From: JACQNR01 sp049515175
GTDB lineage: Bacteria; Acidobacteriota; Terriglobia; UBA7540
Reading direction: 5' to 3'
Assembly: GCA_049515175.1 (NCBI GenBank)
Contig: JBEKUI010000002.1
Coordinates: 1 to 61,844, forward strand
DNA: 61,844 bases
The notes under the pieces are model-generated. The model worked only from the letters and a program-made list of their open reading frames with translations, was not told where the DNA came from and searched no databases. Positions 17,327 through 25,607 of this stretch are shown here, piece by piece. A program made the position numbers and the translations under genes. Positions within the stretch are counted from its first letter, which is position 1. Each line of letters starts with the position of its first letter.

Positions 17327-19834
17327 CTAATCTCGCGAATGGCAAAGGATGCTGTGCTCCTCGTCGAGCGTGACCTTGTCCGGCTTGAAGGGCAGGTTGG
17401 CTTCGACAGTGACGGGTTTGTTGCCCTTAAGTTCGACTTGTCCGAGGCGGCGCGGCTGGTTATTGACCCAGACGAAGAGCGGGACGCGCATGCGGAACTT
17501 CTCCGACACGCCCGACTGAGTGGCCGTAAAACTCAGGGTGGTTTTTCCGTCGGCGGCATCTTTGAGCTGGTATTTGAAGTTATAGGAAGGGACTTCCGTG
17601 CCGTAAATCCATTCGTCGAAGAACCAGTCCATGGGCTCGCCCATGTGCTTTTCGACGACGCGACGGAAATCCTCCGTGGAAGCGTTCCTGGCGGCGTAGC
17701 TGGCCACGAAGTCGTGCATCATGGCGATGAAGCGCGCGTCGGAATCCTTCTGGCGAGGGTCCCACATCATGGCCCGCAACATCTCCATGACATAGGCCCC
17801 CTTGAAATAGACGAGCTGCTGGTAAAGCCCCTCTTCGAGGTGGGCGGGCAACTGCGCCCCCAGCCAGAGCGGCCCCACGTCCACCGGGCGATGTCCGGCG
17901 GAATTCGAGGGCAGAAGGCGGTCGCGCTTGAGGTCCCAGAAGGCGCGCAGGTTCTTCGGTTCGGTTTTTCTCAGATAAAGCGCGGCAGAGAATTCCGCCA
18001 AGCCCTCGGAAAGCCACTGGTCGTGGTAGGTCTTCCAGCCGACCATGTGGCCCCCCCACTGGTGCGCCATCTCATGCACCGCGACGATGTTGTAAAACTC
18101 CCGGGCGTCGGCGGAGCGGTCGATCCTCAGGCCGTGGCGGGTTGTGGAATCGAGCAGCGAGGTGTAAGGCAGGTAAATCAGCGTGGGCCAACTCTGGCCG
18201 AAAAAGCCCACGGGCTGTTCAGTCACGGCAATCGCCTTGAAAGGCAGGGGGCCGAAATAGTATTCGTAGAGTTTCATGGCCACGAAGGTGACGTTGGCAG
18301 CGTATTCCAACATCCCGGTCGTGGAAAAACCGCCGGTGGCGATTCCCAGCTGCCCGGCGATGTTCTTCGGCCCATTGGGCCCGCCGGCCAGTTCGGCCAC
18401 GTCAATGGCCCCTGCCAGGTTCTTCAACTCATCAGGGACTTCCTTGCCGCCGTAAACGGTCACCGTCAAGGTGGCGTCGGAGTGACTCTTGTCAGCAAAA
18501 TTTCCGTAATTGAACCCGGCCACGGGATAGGGGATCTCCGACTCCCACTCGCTGACGTAAGCATCCTTTTCCTTCTCGGCTTTGAGGCGGCGGCCGGTGG
18601 CAACGAAGGTGAACTTCTTGGGGGAGCGGAAGCGCAGGAGAAAGTGCGTGCGGTCGTCGGAAGCGCCGAAGCTTGGATACCACGATTGGCGCTCGCCGAC
18701 ATAATAGAGGCCTGAGCCCAGTTGAAGGATGATGCGGCTGTCGTGGGTGGACTCCTCCGAGTAGGTGATCTTCATCTTGCCGATGGCGCCTGCCTTGGCC
18801 GCCGCGGGGAGGATGATCCAGGGATCGCTATCGCGGTCGCGTGCTTCCTGAATGAAGGTGAGAGGCTGGCCGCCACCATCCTGAACGGTGCTGATGCGCA
18901 ACACCCCGCTCAGATTCATCGGCAGGACGCGCGGAGTGCCGGCCATGACTTCGTATTCGAGATCGGAAACGGCTTCGAGGTGGTTGTCCTTGGTAACCTC
19001 GGCATCGATGGTTTGCCGCGGGCAGCGGGCGAGCAGCGAGCGATGCTGCGGGTGGGCCTGCTGGGCGTACTCGCCGGCGAGGTGGAACCCCGACACCCAC
19101 TCGTAGTAATTGTCGCGGTAATAGTGCAGCAGGGTGACCTCTCCATCGTTGTTCAAATCCGGCATGAGGAGCGAGTCGCGGTTCCAACTGATGTGGAACA
19201 CCAAATCGCCAACGTGGTCAGTCTTGAAGACAGCGAGGAAGAACCCGCGGCTGGAAGGGTCGGTAAAGTCGGCGAGCATGCGCGCCGCCAGGTTGCGCAT
19301 CGGGAAGTTCCCCCGGCGGCGGTTTGACCACCAGTCGTTGAAGCTTTCGGAAAATTCCTTCTGGGTGGAGGTTATGACATCGCTGGGCGGAGCACCGCTG
19401 GGACGGATCATGACAATTTTCTGCAGCTCCGCAAAAGTGTCGTCGGTGAAGAAGAAGACGGCCTTGCGAAACGTGTCTTCGAGCCGAGGAGATTTCGTGT
19501 AGCGCGCGATCTGGTGCTGGTCGATGGGCGTGGGGGGATCGAGCGAGAAAGTCCCTTGTCCCTCGAAGGTTGCCGCCACAATCCGGTCCGCCACCGGAGC
19601 GGCGAAGACGAGCTTGCCGTTGCGGAAGTTGAACGTGCCCGCGTCGCGCTTGAGGCTGACGTTTTCGGCGATGCCCCATTGCTCTCCGGCATGAAGCTGG
19701 CGAAGCTGGGCGTAGACGGCCTTCAGTTCTTCCGGGGTCGCCTGGGCCAAGTCCGCGGCTGGGGCGCCCCAGACTCCGCTGAGGAGAGCGAAGAGCACTG
19801 ACGCGATGGCAGAGGGCAGCTTTGTGGAAGGCAT
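17327..19834 (-). CDS. Secreted M1-family metallopeptidase
   Basis: An 835-residue protein with a signal peptide (about 1-26, ending GAPAADLA). The M1 zinc site is complete: H587-E-M-A-H591 followed 18 residues later by E610 in WLSEGLAEF (HEXXHX18E). The N-terminal ~450 residues contain the beta-rich domain seen in M1 enzymes; the exopeptidase GAMEN motif is not evident, so whether it acts as an aminopeptidase is uncertain. A C-terminal beta segment ends in DKVTLDEEHSILC. The gene is divergent from lemA across a region with a long dyad. It probably scavenges peptides in the periplasm or outside the cell. Confidence 0.88.
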   Translation of the reverse strand: MPSTKLPSAIASVLFALLSGVWGAPAADLAQATPEELKAVYAQLRQLHAGEQWGIAENVSLKRDAGTFNFRNGKLVFAAPVADRIVAATFEGQGTFSLDPPTPIDQHQIARYTKSPRLEDTFRKAVFFFTDDTFAELQKIVMIRPSGAPPSDVITSTQKEFSESFNDWWSNRRRGNFPMRNLAARMLADFTDPSSRGFFLAVFKTDHVGDLVFHISWNRDSLLMPDLNNDGEVTLLHYYRDNYYEWVSGFHLAGEYAQQAHPQHRSLLARCPRQTIDAEVTKDNHLEAVSDLEYEVMAGTPRVLPMNLSGVLRISTVQDGGGQPLTFIQEARDRDSDPWIILPAAAKAGAIGKMKITYSEESTHDSRIILQLGSGLYYVGERQSWYPSFGASDDRTHFLLRFRSPKKFTFVATGRRLKAEKEKDAYVSEWESEIPYPVAGFNYGNFADKSHSDATLTVTVYGGKEVPDELKNLAGAIDVAELAGGPNGPKNIAGQLGIATGGFSTTGMLEYAANVTFVAMKLYEYYFGPLPFKAIAVTEQPVGFFGQSWPTLIYLPYTSLLDSTTRHGLRIDRSADAREFYNIVAVHEMAHQWGGHMVGWKTYHDQWLSEGLAEFSAALYLRKTEPKNLRAFWDLKRDRLLPSNSAGHRPVDVGPLWLGAQLPAHLEEGLYQQLVYFKGAYVMEMLRAMMWDPRQKDSDARFIAMMHDFVASYAARNASTEDFRRVVEKHMGEPMDWFFDEWIYGTEVPSYNFKYQLKDAADGKTTLSFTATQSGVSEKFRMRVPLFVWVNNQPRRLGQVELKGNKPVTVEANLPFKPDKVTLDEEHSILCHSRD

Positions 19835-19917
19835 GGCTACTTCTCCTGCGAGGGCGAGTTCGGCGCGGCGAATCAGAGGAGGGAAGCCGCGCAGCGGTCG
19901 GGTACCCTGTTCTTATT

Positions 19918-19998
19918 AACTCACCGTTAACGTAAAGTCAATTGCAATTCACGGCTGACGCAGAGTCGGGAGCCGAGTTGACTTTATGGCGGTGAGTT
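19918..19998. promoter_or_regulatory. Long interrupted dyad between divergent genes
   Basis: Left half 19918-19941 has AACTCACCG, a 6-nt gap, then TAAAGTCAA. Right half 19978-19998 has TTGACTTTA, a 3-nt gap, then CGGTGAGTT. Both 9-bp blocks match perfectly, separated by 36 nt in the middle. The site lies between the M1 peptidase start (19834) and lemA (20079). It could be a two-site operator, a stem-loop or the ends of a tiny inverted-repeat element. Confidence 0.55.
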
Positions 19999-20078
19999 GT
20001 CTTTACACTCGCAGGCGCGGCCGGTATAGTTGGCCCTTCGCCGATGCCTGCAAGGGTTCATGCCGGCTGGAGTGAGTG

Positions 20079-20639
20079 ATGGTCTGGGTTCTCGCGGCGC
20101 TGGTCGTGGTGGTTCTGGCCTTCTCGATCTGGGCGTGCAACTCTCTGGTCCGCCTGCGTGCCATGGTGGACGCCGCCTGGGCGGACATTGACGTGCAGCT
20201 CAAGCGGCGCCACGACCTGATTCCGAACCTCGTCGAAACGGTGAAAGGCTACGCCGCGCACGAGCGGACGACGTTTGAGAAGGTCACCGAAGCGCGGACG
20301 CGCGCACTTGCCGCCGGTGGCCCAGCAGCACGCGCCCGGGCGGAGGGTGACCTGACCGAGGCGTTGCGCGGCCTGTTCGCCGTGGCGGAGGGGTATCCGC
20401 AGTTGCGCGCCGTCGAGAATTTCACCCAATTGCAGGCGCAAATCAGCCAGGTTGAAGATCAGATCCAGCTGGCGCGGCGCTTCTACAACGCTGTCGTCCG
20501 CGACCTGAACATTCGCATCGCGCAATTCCCCACCAACCTGGTGGCGGGACTCGGCGGCTTCCAGCGGCGGGAATTCTTCGAGGCCGAAGGGGGAGACAAG
20601 GAATCTCCGACGGTGCAATTCGATTCCCCGCGCGCCTGA
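20079..20639 (+). CDS. lemA: LemA family protein
   Basis: A 186-residue single-pass membrane protein of the LemA family. The N-terminal helix (VWVLAALVVVVLAFSIWACNSLV) anchors it; the soluble part is a long helical bundle carrying the family signature WADIDVQLKRRHDLIPNLVETVKGYAAHE and, near the end, RRFYNAVVRDLNIRIAQFPTNLVAGLGGFQRREFFE. Family function is unclear; members often pair with TPM-domain proteins, but none is adjacent. ATG 20079 has GGAG upstream; GTG 20076 is an alternative. The next gene begins 65 bp downstream. Confidence 0.93.
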   Translation: MVWVLAALVVVVLAFSIWACNSLVRLRAMVDAAWADIDVQLKRRHDLIPNLVETVKGYAAHERTTFEKVTEARTRALAAGGPAARARAEGDLTEALRGLFAVAEGYPQLRAVENFTQLQAQISQVEDQIQLARRFYNAVVRDLNIRIAQFPTNLVAGLGGFQRREFFEAEGGDKESPTVQFDSPRA

Positions 20640-20704
20640 GATTGCCGGGCCGCCCAGGCGAACAACCCTCCGCCCGCGCTCTTCCCGTTGTAGAATAGGT
20701 TCCG

Positions 20705-22321
20705 ATGCGCAGAATCCTGCTCCTGCCGTTAACCCTGGTCGGCCTGTTCGATTCCCTTTATCTTTGGTGGGTGTACACGTCGCCGGACCGCCCGATGGTC
20801 TGCTTCGGGACGGGGTGCGACGTGGTGCGCGCCAGCCCGTTCGCCTATCCAATGGGCATCCCCATGCCTGTCCCCGGCTTCGCCATGTACGCGGCACTGG
20901 CGCTGCTTGTCTTCGCCCAGCCTCTCTTCCAAGGCACGATGGCGGGTGCGGCGCGCAAGGCGATGGCGGGGATTTCCGGGTTGGGCTTCCTCTTCTCGCT
21001 CTATTTGACCGGCCTGGAAGCGCTCGTCCTGCACGCTTGGTGTTTCTGGTGCGTGGTCTCGGCCATCGTGGTGACACTGATTTTCGGACTTTCCGTGCTC
21101 GATGTGGTCCGCCCCTTGCCGGAGCCCGAGCCCACTGCGGCAATCGCCCTGGCACGAAGACAACTGGCGGTTGTGGTGCTCGCCGTGGTCGTGGGCACGC
21201 CGCTCTTCTTCGTCTTGATGCGCGCCGGCAGGCTTCCCGCCCCACCGCCGCCACCCTCACCTGAGGTCCAGCAGCGATTGGTGCGCCCCGATAGTCACAT
21301 GACCGGAAACCTCGGCGCACCGCTGACAGTAGTGGAATTTGGGGACATTCAATGCCCCGCCTGCGGTCGTGCGGAGGAGACGGTGCGGCTGATCCGCAGC
21401 CGGTACGGGGACCGCGTCCGGTTCGTGTTTCGCCATTTTCCGATATCAAGCCTCCACCCCTACGCCCAGCAGGCTGCCGAAGCTAGCGAGTGCGCCGCCG
21501 AACAGGGGAAGTTCTGGGAGGCATTGGATCGGTTCTACAAAGGCCAGGATGATCTGCGCGAGCCATCTCTGATGCGTTACGCCGGGGAGTTGGGATTGGA
21601 TATGAACCTGTTCCGCAAGTGCTGGGCGGCAGGGAGCGGCGCCGCCCGCATAAAGCGTGACGCCGAGGACGCGCGAGCCCTTGGCGTAACCAAGACGCCC
21701 ACGTTTTTCATTGGCACGCAGGTGGTCGAAGGGCCCATGGATGTAACGCAATTCACGCGCCTGGTCGAGTTGGAATTGGCCCGGGCAGGCGCGGCTCCCG
21801 CTCCGGCAGCCTCCGCGCCACCGCTCGCTTCCAGCTCCGCGAGGGCCGCGAGCGCCACCACTGCCCCTCCACCCGCGAATGCGGGCACGGCCTCGGCGGG
21901 CACGTTTGGGGGTGGTTCGCCCTTCGGCGTGCAACTGGGCGGCGAAAGTGCCGGCTGCAGCGAGAGCGAGGCCCAGAAACAGCAGGCGACGATCATTCAC
22001 ACCGGGGAGGCACAGCGCGAATTCGCGGCTCATCCCCGGGCAATTTTCGTCGATGTACGGGAAGCGAAGGAGTTCCGCGGGGCACGCATTCCCGGGGCCA
22101 TCAATGTTCCTTCCGGGCAGATCGTCGAGTACGAGGGCCAGCTCCCCAAGGATCGAACCCTTGTGCTCTACGAGAGCGGTCGCGGCTCGGGCGATATCTG
22201 CGCCGCCGGGCGGGCAGCCGGACGCAAGCTTCTCGGGCGGGGATACTCGACGGAACGGGTAAAGGTTTACGAAGATGGTTTGGCCGGTTGGGAAAAGGCC
22301 GGAATGCCCGTGGAACGTTGA
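20705..22321 (+). CDS. VKOR-DsbA-rhodanese fusion protein
   Basis: A 538-residue membrane protein with three redox-type modules. Residues 1-~190 form a vitamin K epoxide reductase domain with membrane helices, loop cysteines C33 and C38, and the active CxxC at C113-F-W-C116. Residues ~200-360 form a DsbA/Thioredoxin_4 domain with C217-P-A-C220 and the cis-proline region TKTPTFFIG. An Ala/Ser/Pro linker (~360-415) leads to a rhodanese domain (~425-538). In it the catalytic-loop cysteine is missing (YESGRGSGD, E490 in its place). The VKOR and DsbA parts should together make disulfides in secreted proteins using quinone. The rhodanese part may bind a partner rather than transfer sulfur. Confidence 0.88.
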   Translation: MRRILLLPLTLVGLFDSLYLWWVYTSPDRPMVCFGTGCDVVRASPFAYPMGIPMPVPGFAMYAALALLVFAQPLFQGTMAGAARKAMAGISGLGFLFSLYLTGLEALVLHAWCFWCVVSAIVVTLIFGLSVLDVVRPLPEPEPTAAIALARRQLAVVVLAVVVGTPLFFVLMRAGRLPAPPPPPSPEVQQRLVRPDSHMTGNLGAPLTVVEFGDIQCPACGRAEETVRLIRSRYGDRVRFVFRHFPISSLHPYAQQAAEASECAAEQGKFWEALDRFYKGQDDLREPSLMRYAGELGLDMNLFRKCWAAGSGAARIKRDAEDARALGVTKTPTFFIGTQVVEGPMDVTQFTRLVELELARAGAAPAPAASAPPLASSSARAASATTAPPPANAGTASAGTFGGGSPFGVQLGGESAGCSESEAQKQQATIIHTGEAQREFAAHPRAIFVDVREAKEFRGARIPGAINVPSGQIVEYEGQLPKDRTLVLYESGRGSGDICAAGRAAGRKLLGRGYSTERVKVYEDGLAGWEKAGMPVER

Positions 22322-22486
22322 GGGTGGAGCTTCTGCCTCGACGGACCGCGGCGGAAACCCGGACGGTGAAATCGGGTAGCTTGGCCGGGGTCAGGTCAGA
22401 CTCCTTTAGCCGGCCAGCGAAGACAGGCGCTCAATTTCCCGCCCGCTTACCCTCCAGAACCTATAGATTTCAGGTGAATTAAGTCT

Positions 22487-22516
22487 TTGGTTTTTCTCGA
22501 CTTTCCGGATTATAAT
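22487..22516 (+). promoter_or_regulatory. Candidate sigma-70 promoter of exopolysaccharide operon
   Basis: A perfect -10 box TATAAT at 22511-22516 is preceded, at an 18-nt spacing, by TTGGTT (22487-22492) as a weak -35. Transcription would start near 22523, giving a ~170-nt leader before the first gene at 22696. Inferred from sequence only. Confidence 0.5.
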
Positions 22517-22522
22517 CGGGCG

Positions 22523-22695
22523 CGTTTTGTCAAGAGGCTTGCCTGAGCAGAGGCTCCTTCGCAACGAGTCTCAGGTGGGCTGTTGTTCAGAGGCAAGAAC
22601 AAAGCACATTGTGACTTCTGCGGCCGGTGGCCAATGGGGGAGTGGTGCCCCCCAGGGCGGATTGTGACCCGCAGTAACTTGTCCAAGTGTATTCG
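22523..22695 (+). other. Structured 5' leader of exopolysaccharide operon
   Basis: The leader has several potential stems: CCTGAG/CTCAGG over a 22-nt loop (about 22542-22576), TGGGGG/CCCCCA (22635-22654) and GCGG/CCGC (22657-22672). I see no known riboswitch consensus; in particular no c-di-GMP GEMM core. The 12-mer CTTGCCTGAGCA at 22538-22549 recurs at 59579-59590 before the second PilZ gene. The ribosome site of the first gene is weak. Confidence 0.35.
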
Positions 22696-24174
22696 ATGCC
22701 AGTTCTCATAGAACACATCTACGAGATCGTTAGTGCGATTGTCATCGTCGTGCTCCTTGGCACGGGCGCGCTGGTGATCCTGGCGATTGGCCGGCGCCAG
22801 CGGCGCGAGCGATTCTTCCGGCGGATGGATGATCTGCGGCAGCGCTACAGCCCCGTCATCGCCTCCATCCTCTCCGAAAAGGTTGAATACGCACGCGGTT
22901 TGGAATTGCTGCGCGGCATCTCCGGCCGGGACCGCGACTACGTCCTGGAGACGCTCTGCCTGGAGAAGAAACCCACCGCCCAACAGGTGCCCATCCTGCG
23001 GAAACTCTGTGAGGACCTCGGGCTGGTGAAACTGTGGCAGGCCCGCCTGAGTGGAAAGCTGAGCGCGATCTCGCTGCGCGATGCCTTCGGCCGGCCGGAA
23101 GGCCTCATTCAGCGCATCGGGCGGCTCAATTTCCTGTTGCGCGCCAAGGCTGCCGACAACCTGGGAATCGTCCAGCACCACCCGAGCTGGCCGCTGTTGG
23201 TCAAGGCTCTGGAAGATCCCCACGCGGACGTCCAGGCCGTGGCCGTGCGTTCCCTGTCGATCATTCAGGAACTGGAGTGTTTTGGCCCGCTGGTCGAGCG
23301 ATTGCATCACGTTGTGATCAAGGGCACCACGCCGCTTTCCCTGCGTTCGATCAAGACGGCGCTGGTCAGTTTCCCGCTCAAGTACATGAGTCGCTTGATT
23401 CCTTCGCTGAAGCATTCCCACCGGCGGGTGCGCTTTCTGGCCACGGACATTATCCGTGAGGTGGTGGAGCGGCAAGCCGCCTGGGAAGAGGATTTCACGC
23501 TGGACGCCAAGAACGTCGAGGTCGAGCTCCTCGAGATTTTCTTGGAACAGACCGCTTTTGACGAGAACCCCGACGTCCGGGCCCGCACTGCTTCGGTGAT
23601 CTCCTATCTGGCGGACCCACGGTCCACGCCGGTGCTCCTGACCCTGCTGGAGGACGGAAAGTGGTTTGTCCGCCTGCACGCGGTGCGCGCCCTGGCCAAG
23701 CGCAAGTTCCTTTCGCAGGCTCCCCAGATCGCCCAGCGGCTGACCGACGCCCACTGGATGGTGCGGGAGGCCGCTTCGCGCGCCCTGCTGGTTTTCGGCC
23801 GGGTGGGCAGCGACGCCCTGATCGGACACTTTCTGTCGACCGAAGACCGCTATAGCCGCGAACAGATTGCCGACGAAATGCAGCGCGCCGGGTTGGTTCC
23901 CGCCCTGCTGGCCCAGTACGCCGCGGAGCGCGAAAGCTCCGAGCCGGTGATCGACATGCTCGTTCAGATGGGCAAGACGAGCTATCTCGTGTGGGCGCTC
24001 CAGAACAGTCCCGACCTGAACGTGCGGAAGAAATTCCTGATCAGCTACGGCCGCGAGCCGGACCCCCAGGTCCAGGCCTGGATCTCGCATGTGGCCACAA
24101 CTGATGTCGATCCGGCGCTGCGGACACTGGCGGGAGAGCTGACTCGCATTCCTATACGTCGAGGAGAAGGCTGA
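22696..24174 (+). CDS. Membrane-anchored HEAT-repeat protein
   Basis: A 492-residue protein with one N-terminal membrane helix (about 8-32) directly followed by a strongly basic stretch (RRQRRERFFRR), which places the rest in the cytoplasm. The soluble part is a solenoid of HEAT-type repeats, seen as repeated patterns such as PLLVKALEDPHADVQAVAVRSL, RSTPVLLTLLEDGKWFVRLHAV and AQRLTDAHWMVREAASRALL. It is the first gene of a five-gene operon and ends 4 bp before the glycosyltransferase start. A scaffold or regulatory role for the synthase is inferred. The ATG 22696 was preferred over GTG 22687. The ribosome site is weak. Confidence 0.82.
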   Translation: MPVLIEHIYEIVSAIVIVVLLGTGALVILAIGRRQRRERFFRRMDDLRQRYSPVIASILSEKVEYARGLELLRGISGRDRDYVLETLCLEKKPTAQQVPILRKLCEDLGLVKLWQARLSGKLSAISLRDAFGRPEGLIQRIGRLNFLLRAKAADNLGIVQHHPSWPLLVKALEDPHADVQAVAVRSLSIIQELECFGPLVERLHHVVIKGTTPLSLRSIKTALVSFPLKYMSRLIPSLKHSHRRVRFLATDIIREVVERQAAWEEDFTLDAKNVEVELLEIFLEQTAFDENPDVRARTASVISYLADPRSTPVLLTLLEDGKWFVRLHAVRALAKRKFLSQAPQIAQRLTDAHWMVREAASRALLVFGRVGSDALIGHFLSTEDRYSREQIADEMQRAGLVPALLAQYAAERESSEPVIDMLVQMGKTSYLVWALQNSPDLNVRKKFLISYGREPDPQVQAWISHVATTDVDPALRTLAGELTRIPIRRGEG

Positions 24175-24178
24175 AGCG

Positions 24179-25597
24179 ATGGAAGAGTGGAGACAAATAT
24201 TCTACCACGCGATGAACATGTTCAACGTGTTGATCGTGTCTTACTTCTTCCTTGCCAACGGCACCTACACGCTCCTCATGATTGTCTCGCTGGTTTCCGT
24301 CTGGCTGCACAACCGCCGCCTGGGTTACCTCAGCCTGGACGAATTGCGGGAATCGCCCGTGACGCCGCCCGCCACCATTATCATGCCGGCCTGGAACGAG
24401 CAGGACGTCATCGTGGAGTCGGTGCGGTCGATCCTGCGCACGGATTACCCCAACGTGGATGTGATCGTGGTGGATGACGGCTCGACCGATGACAGTCTGA
24501 AGCGGCTGATCAATGCCTTCCGGCTCATCAAGATGGATTTGATTTACCGCCCGCGCCTGGCCACCAAGCCGATTCGCGGCCTCTATCTCAATCCCCGCAT
24601 GCCCAACCTGCTGGTGATCAGCAAGGAAAACGGGGGGAAGCCCGATGCCTTGAACGTGGGTATCAACATCTGCCGCACGCCGTATTTCTGCACTCTGGAC
24701 GCTGATTGCATTCTGGAGCGCGACGCCCTGCTGCGCCTGATGCGGCCCATCGTGAAGTCGCCGCAGAACACGGTGGCCAGCGGCGGCATCGTGCGCATCT
24801 TGAACGGGTGTGAAGTCAAGGACGGCAAGGTGATCAAGGTGGACCTCCCCAAGGGGGCGGTCGAGCGCTTCCAGGTGGTCGAGTACTTGCGCAGCTTTCT
24901 CTTCGGCCGGACGGGCTGGAATTTGCTGGGCGGGACGCTGATTGTCTCCGGCGCCTTCGCGGTGTTCCACCGCGAGACGGTGATCGAGACGGGCGGATTC
25001 CTGCACGATACGGTGACCGAGGACATGGACCTCATCGTGCAGATCCATCGCTGGGCGGTCCATCACCGGCGCAAGATCAAGATGAATTTCACTTCCGATC
25101 CCGTCTGCTGGACGGAATGCCCCGGCAATATCCCGATGCTCGGGCGGCAGCGCCGCCGCTGGCAGATGGGCCTCTGCCAGACGCTCTGGAAGAGCTCGGA
25201 GATGCTCTTCAACAGCCAGTACGGAGTCGTCGGGCTGCTCAGTTTCCCGTTCCACCTCTACGTCGAGGCGCTGGGCGCGGTGGTGGAGTTCCTGGGATAT
25301 TTCATGGTTCCCCTGGCGCTGATGTTTGGCATGGTTCCGGTGCCCTTGTTCGTTCTCTTTGTCATCTTGAGTCTGGTTTACGGTTCTTTCCTCTCGGTGG
25401 GTGCCGTGTTGCTGGAAGAGCTGACTTACCGGCGGTATCCCAGCTTTCGCGACTTGATGATTCTGCTCGTCTACGCCGTGCTCGAGAATATCGGCTATCG
25501 GCAGATCGTCCTCTACTATCGCGTCCAGGGGGTTTTCAAGTTCGTCCTGGGATTCCGTCAGTGGGAGAAGGTCACCCACGTGGGTGCCACGCCCTAG
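24179..25597 (+). CDS. Family 2 processive glycosyltransferase (PgaC/IcaA-like)
   Basis: A 472-residue membrane glycosyltransferase of GT2. Two N-terminal hydrophobic segments (about 16-44) precede the catalytic domain with IIMPAWNEQDV, the VDDGSTDDS loop, the DxD at D174-A-D176, the TED motif T280-E-D282 and the processivity motif Q324-R-R-R-W328. Several membrane helices close the protein (about 350-460). All catalytic motifs of a processive synthase are present. Size and topology are closest to poly-N-acetylglucosamine synthases rather than the larger BcsA; there is no PilZ domain. It would polymerise and push a polysaccharide across the inner membrane. The polymer identity is not deducible. 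Confidence 0.9.
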   Translation: MEEWRQIFYHAMNMFNVLIVSYFFLANGTYTLLMIVSLVSVWLHNRRLGYLSLDELRESPVTPPATIIMPAWNEQDVIVESVRSILRTDYPNVDVIVVDDGSTDDSLKRLINAFRLIKMDLIYRPRLATKPIRGLYLNPRMPNLLVISKENGGKPDALNVGINICRTPYFCTLDADCILERDALLRLMRPIVKSPQNTVASGGIVRILNGCEVKDGKVIKVDLPKGAVERFQVVEYLRSFLFGRTGWNLLGGTLIVSGAFAVFHRETVIETGGFLHDTVTEDMDLIVQIHRWAVHHRRKIKMNFTSDPVCWTECPGNIPMLGRQRRRWQMGLCQTLWKSSEMLFNSQYGVVGLLSFPFHLYVEALGAVVEFLGYFMVPLALMFGMVPVPLFVLFVILSLVYGSFLSVGAVLLEELTYRRYPSFRDLMILLVYAVLENIGYRQIVLYYRVQGVFKFVLGFRQWEKVTHVGATP

Positions 25598-25607
25598 GCC
25601 ATAACGC

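Noticed and set aside
22523..22695. Possible c-di-GMP (GEMM) riboswitch in the exopolysaccharide leader
   Set aside because: The leader is structured, but the conserved GEMM core and tetraloop receptor sequences are absent.
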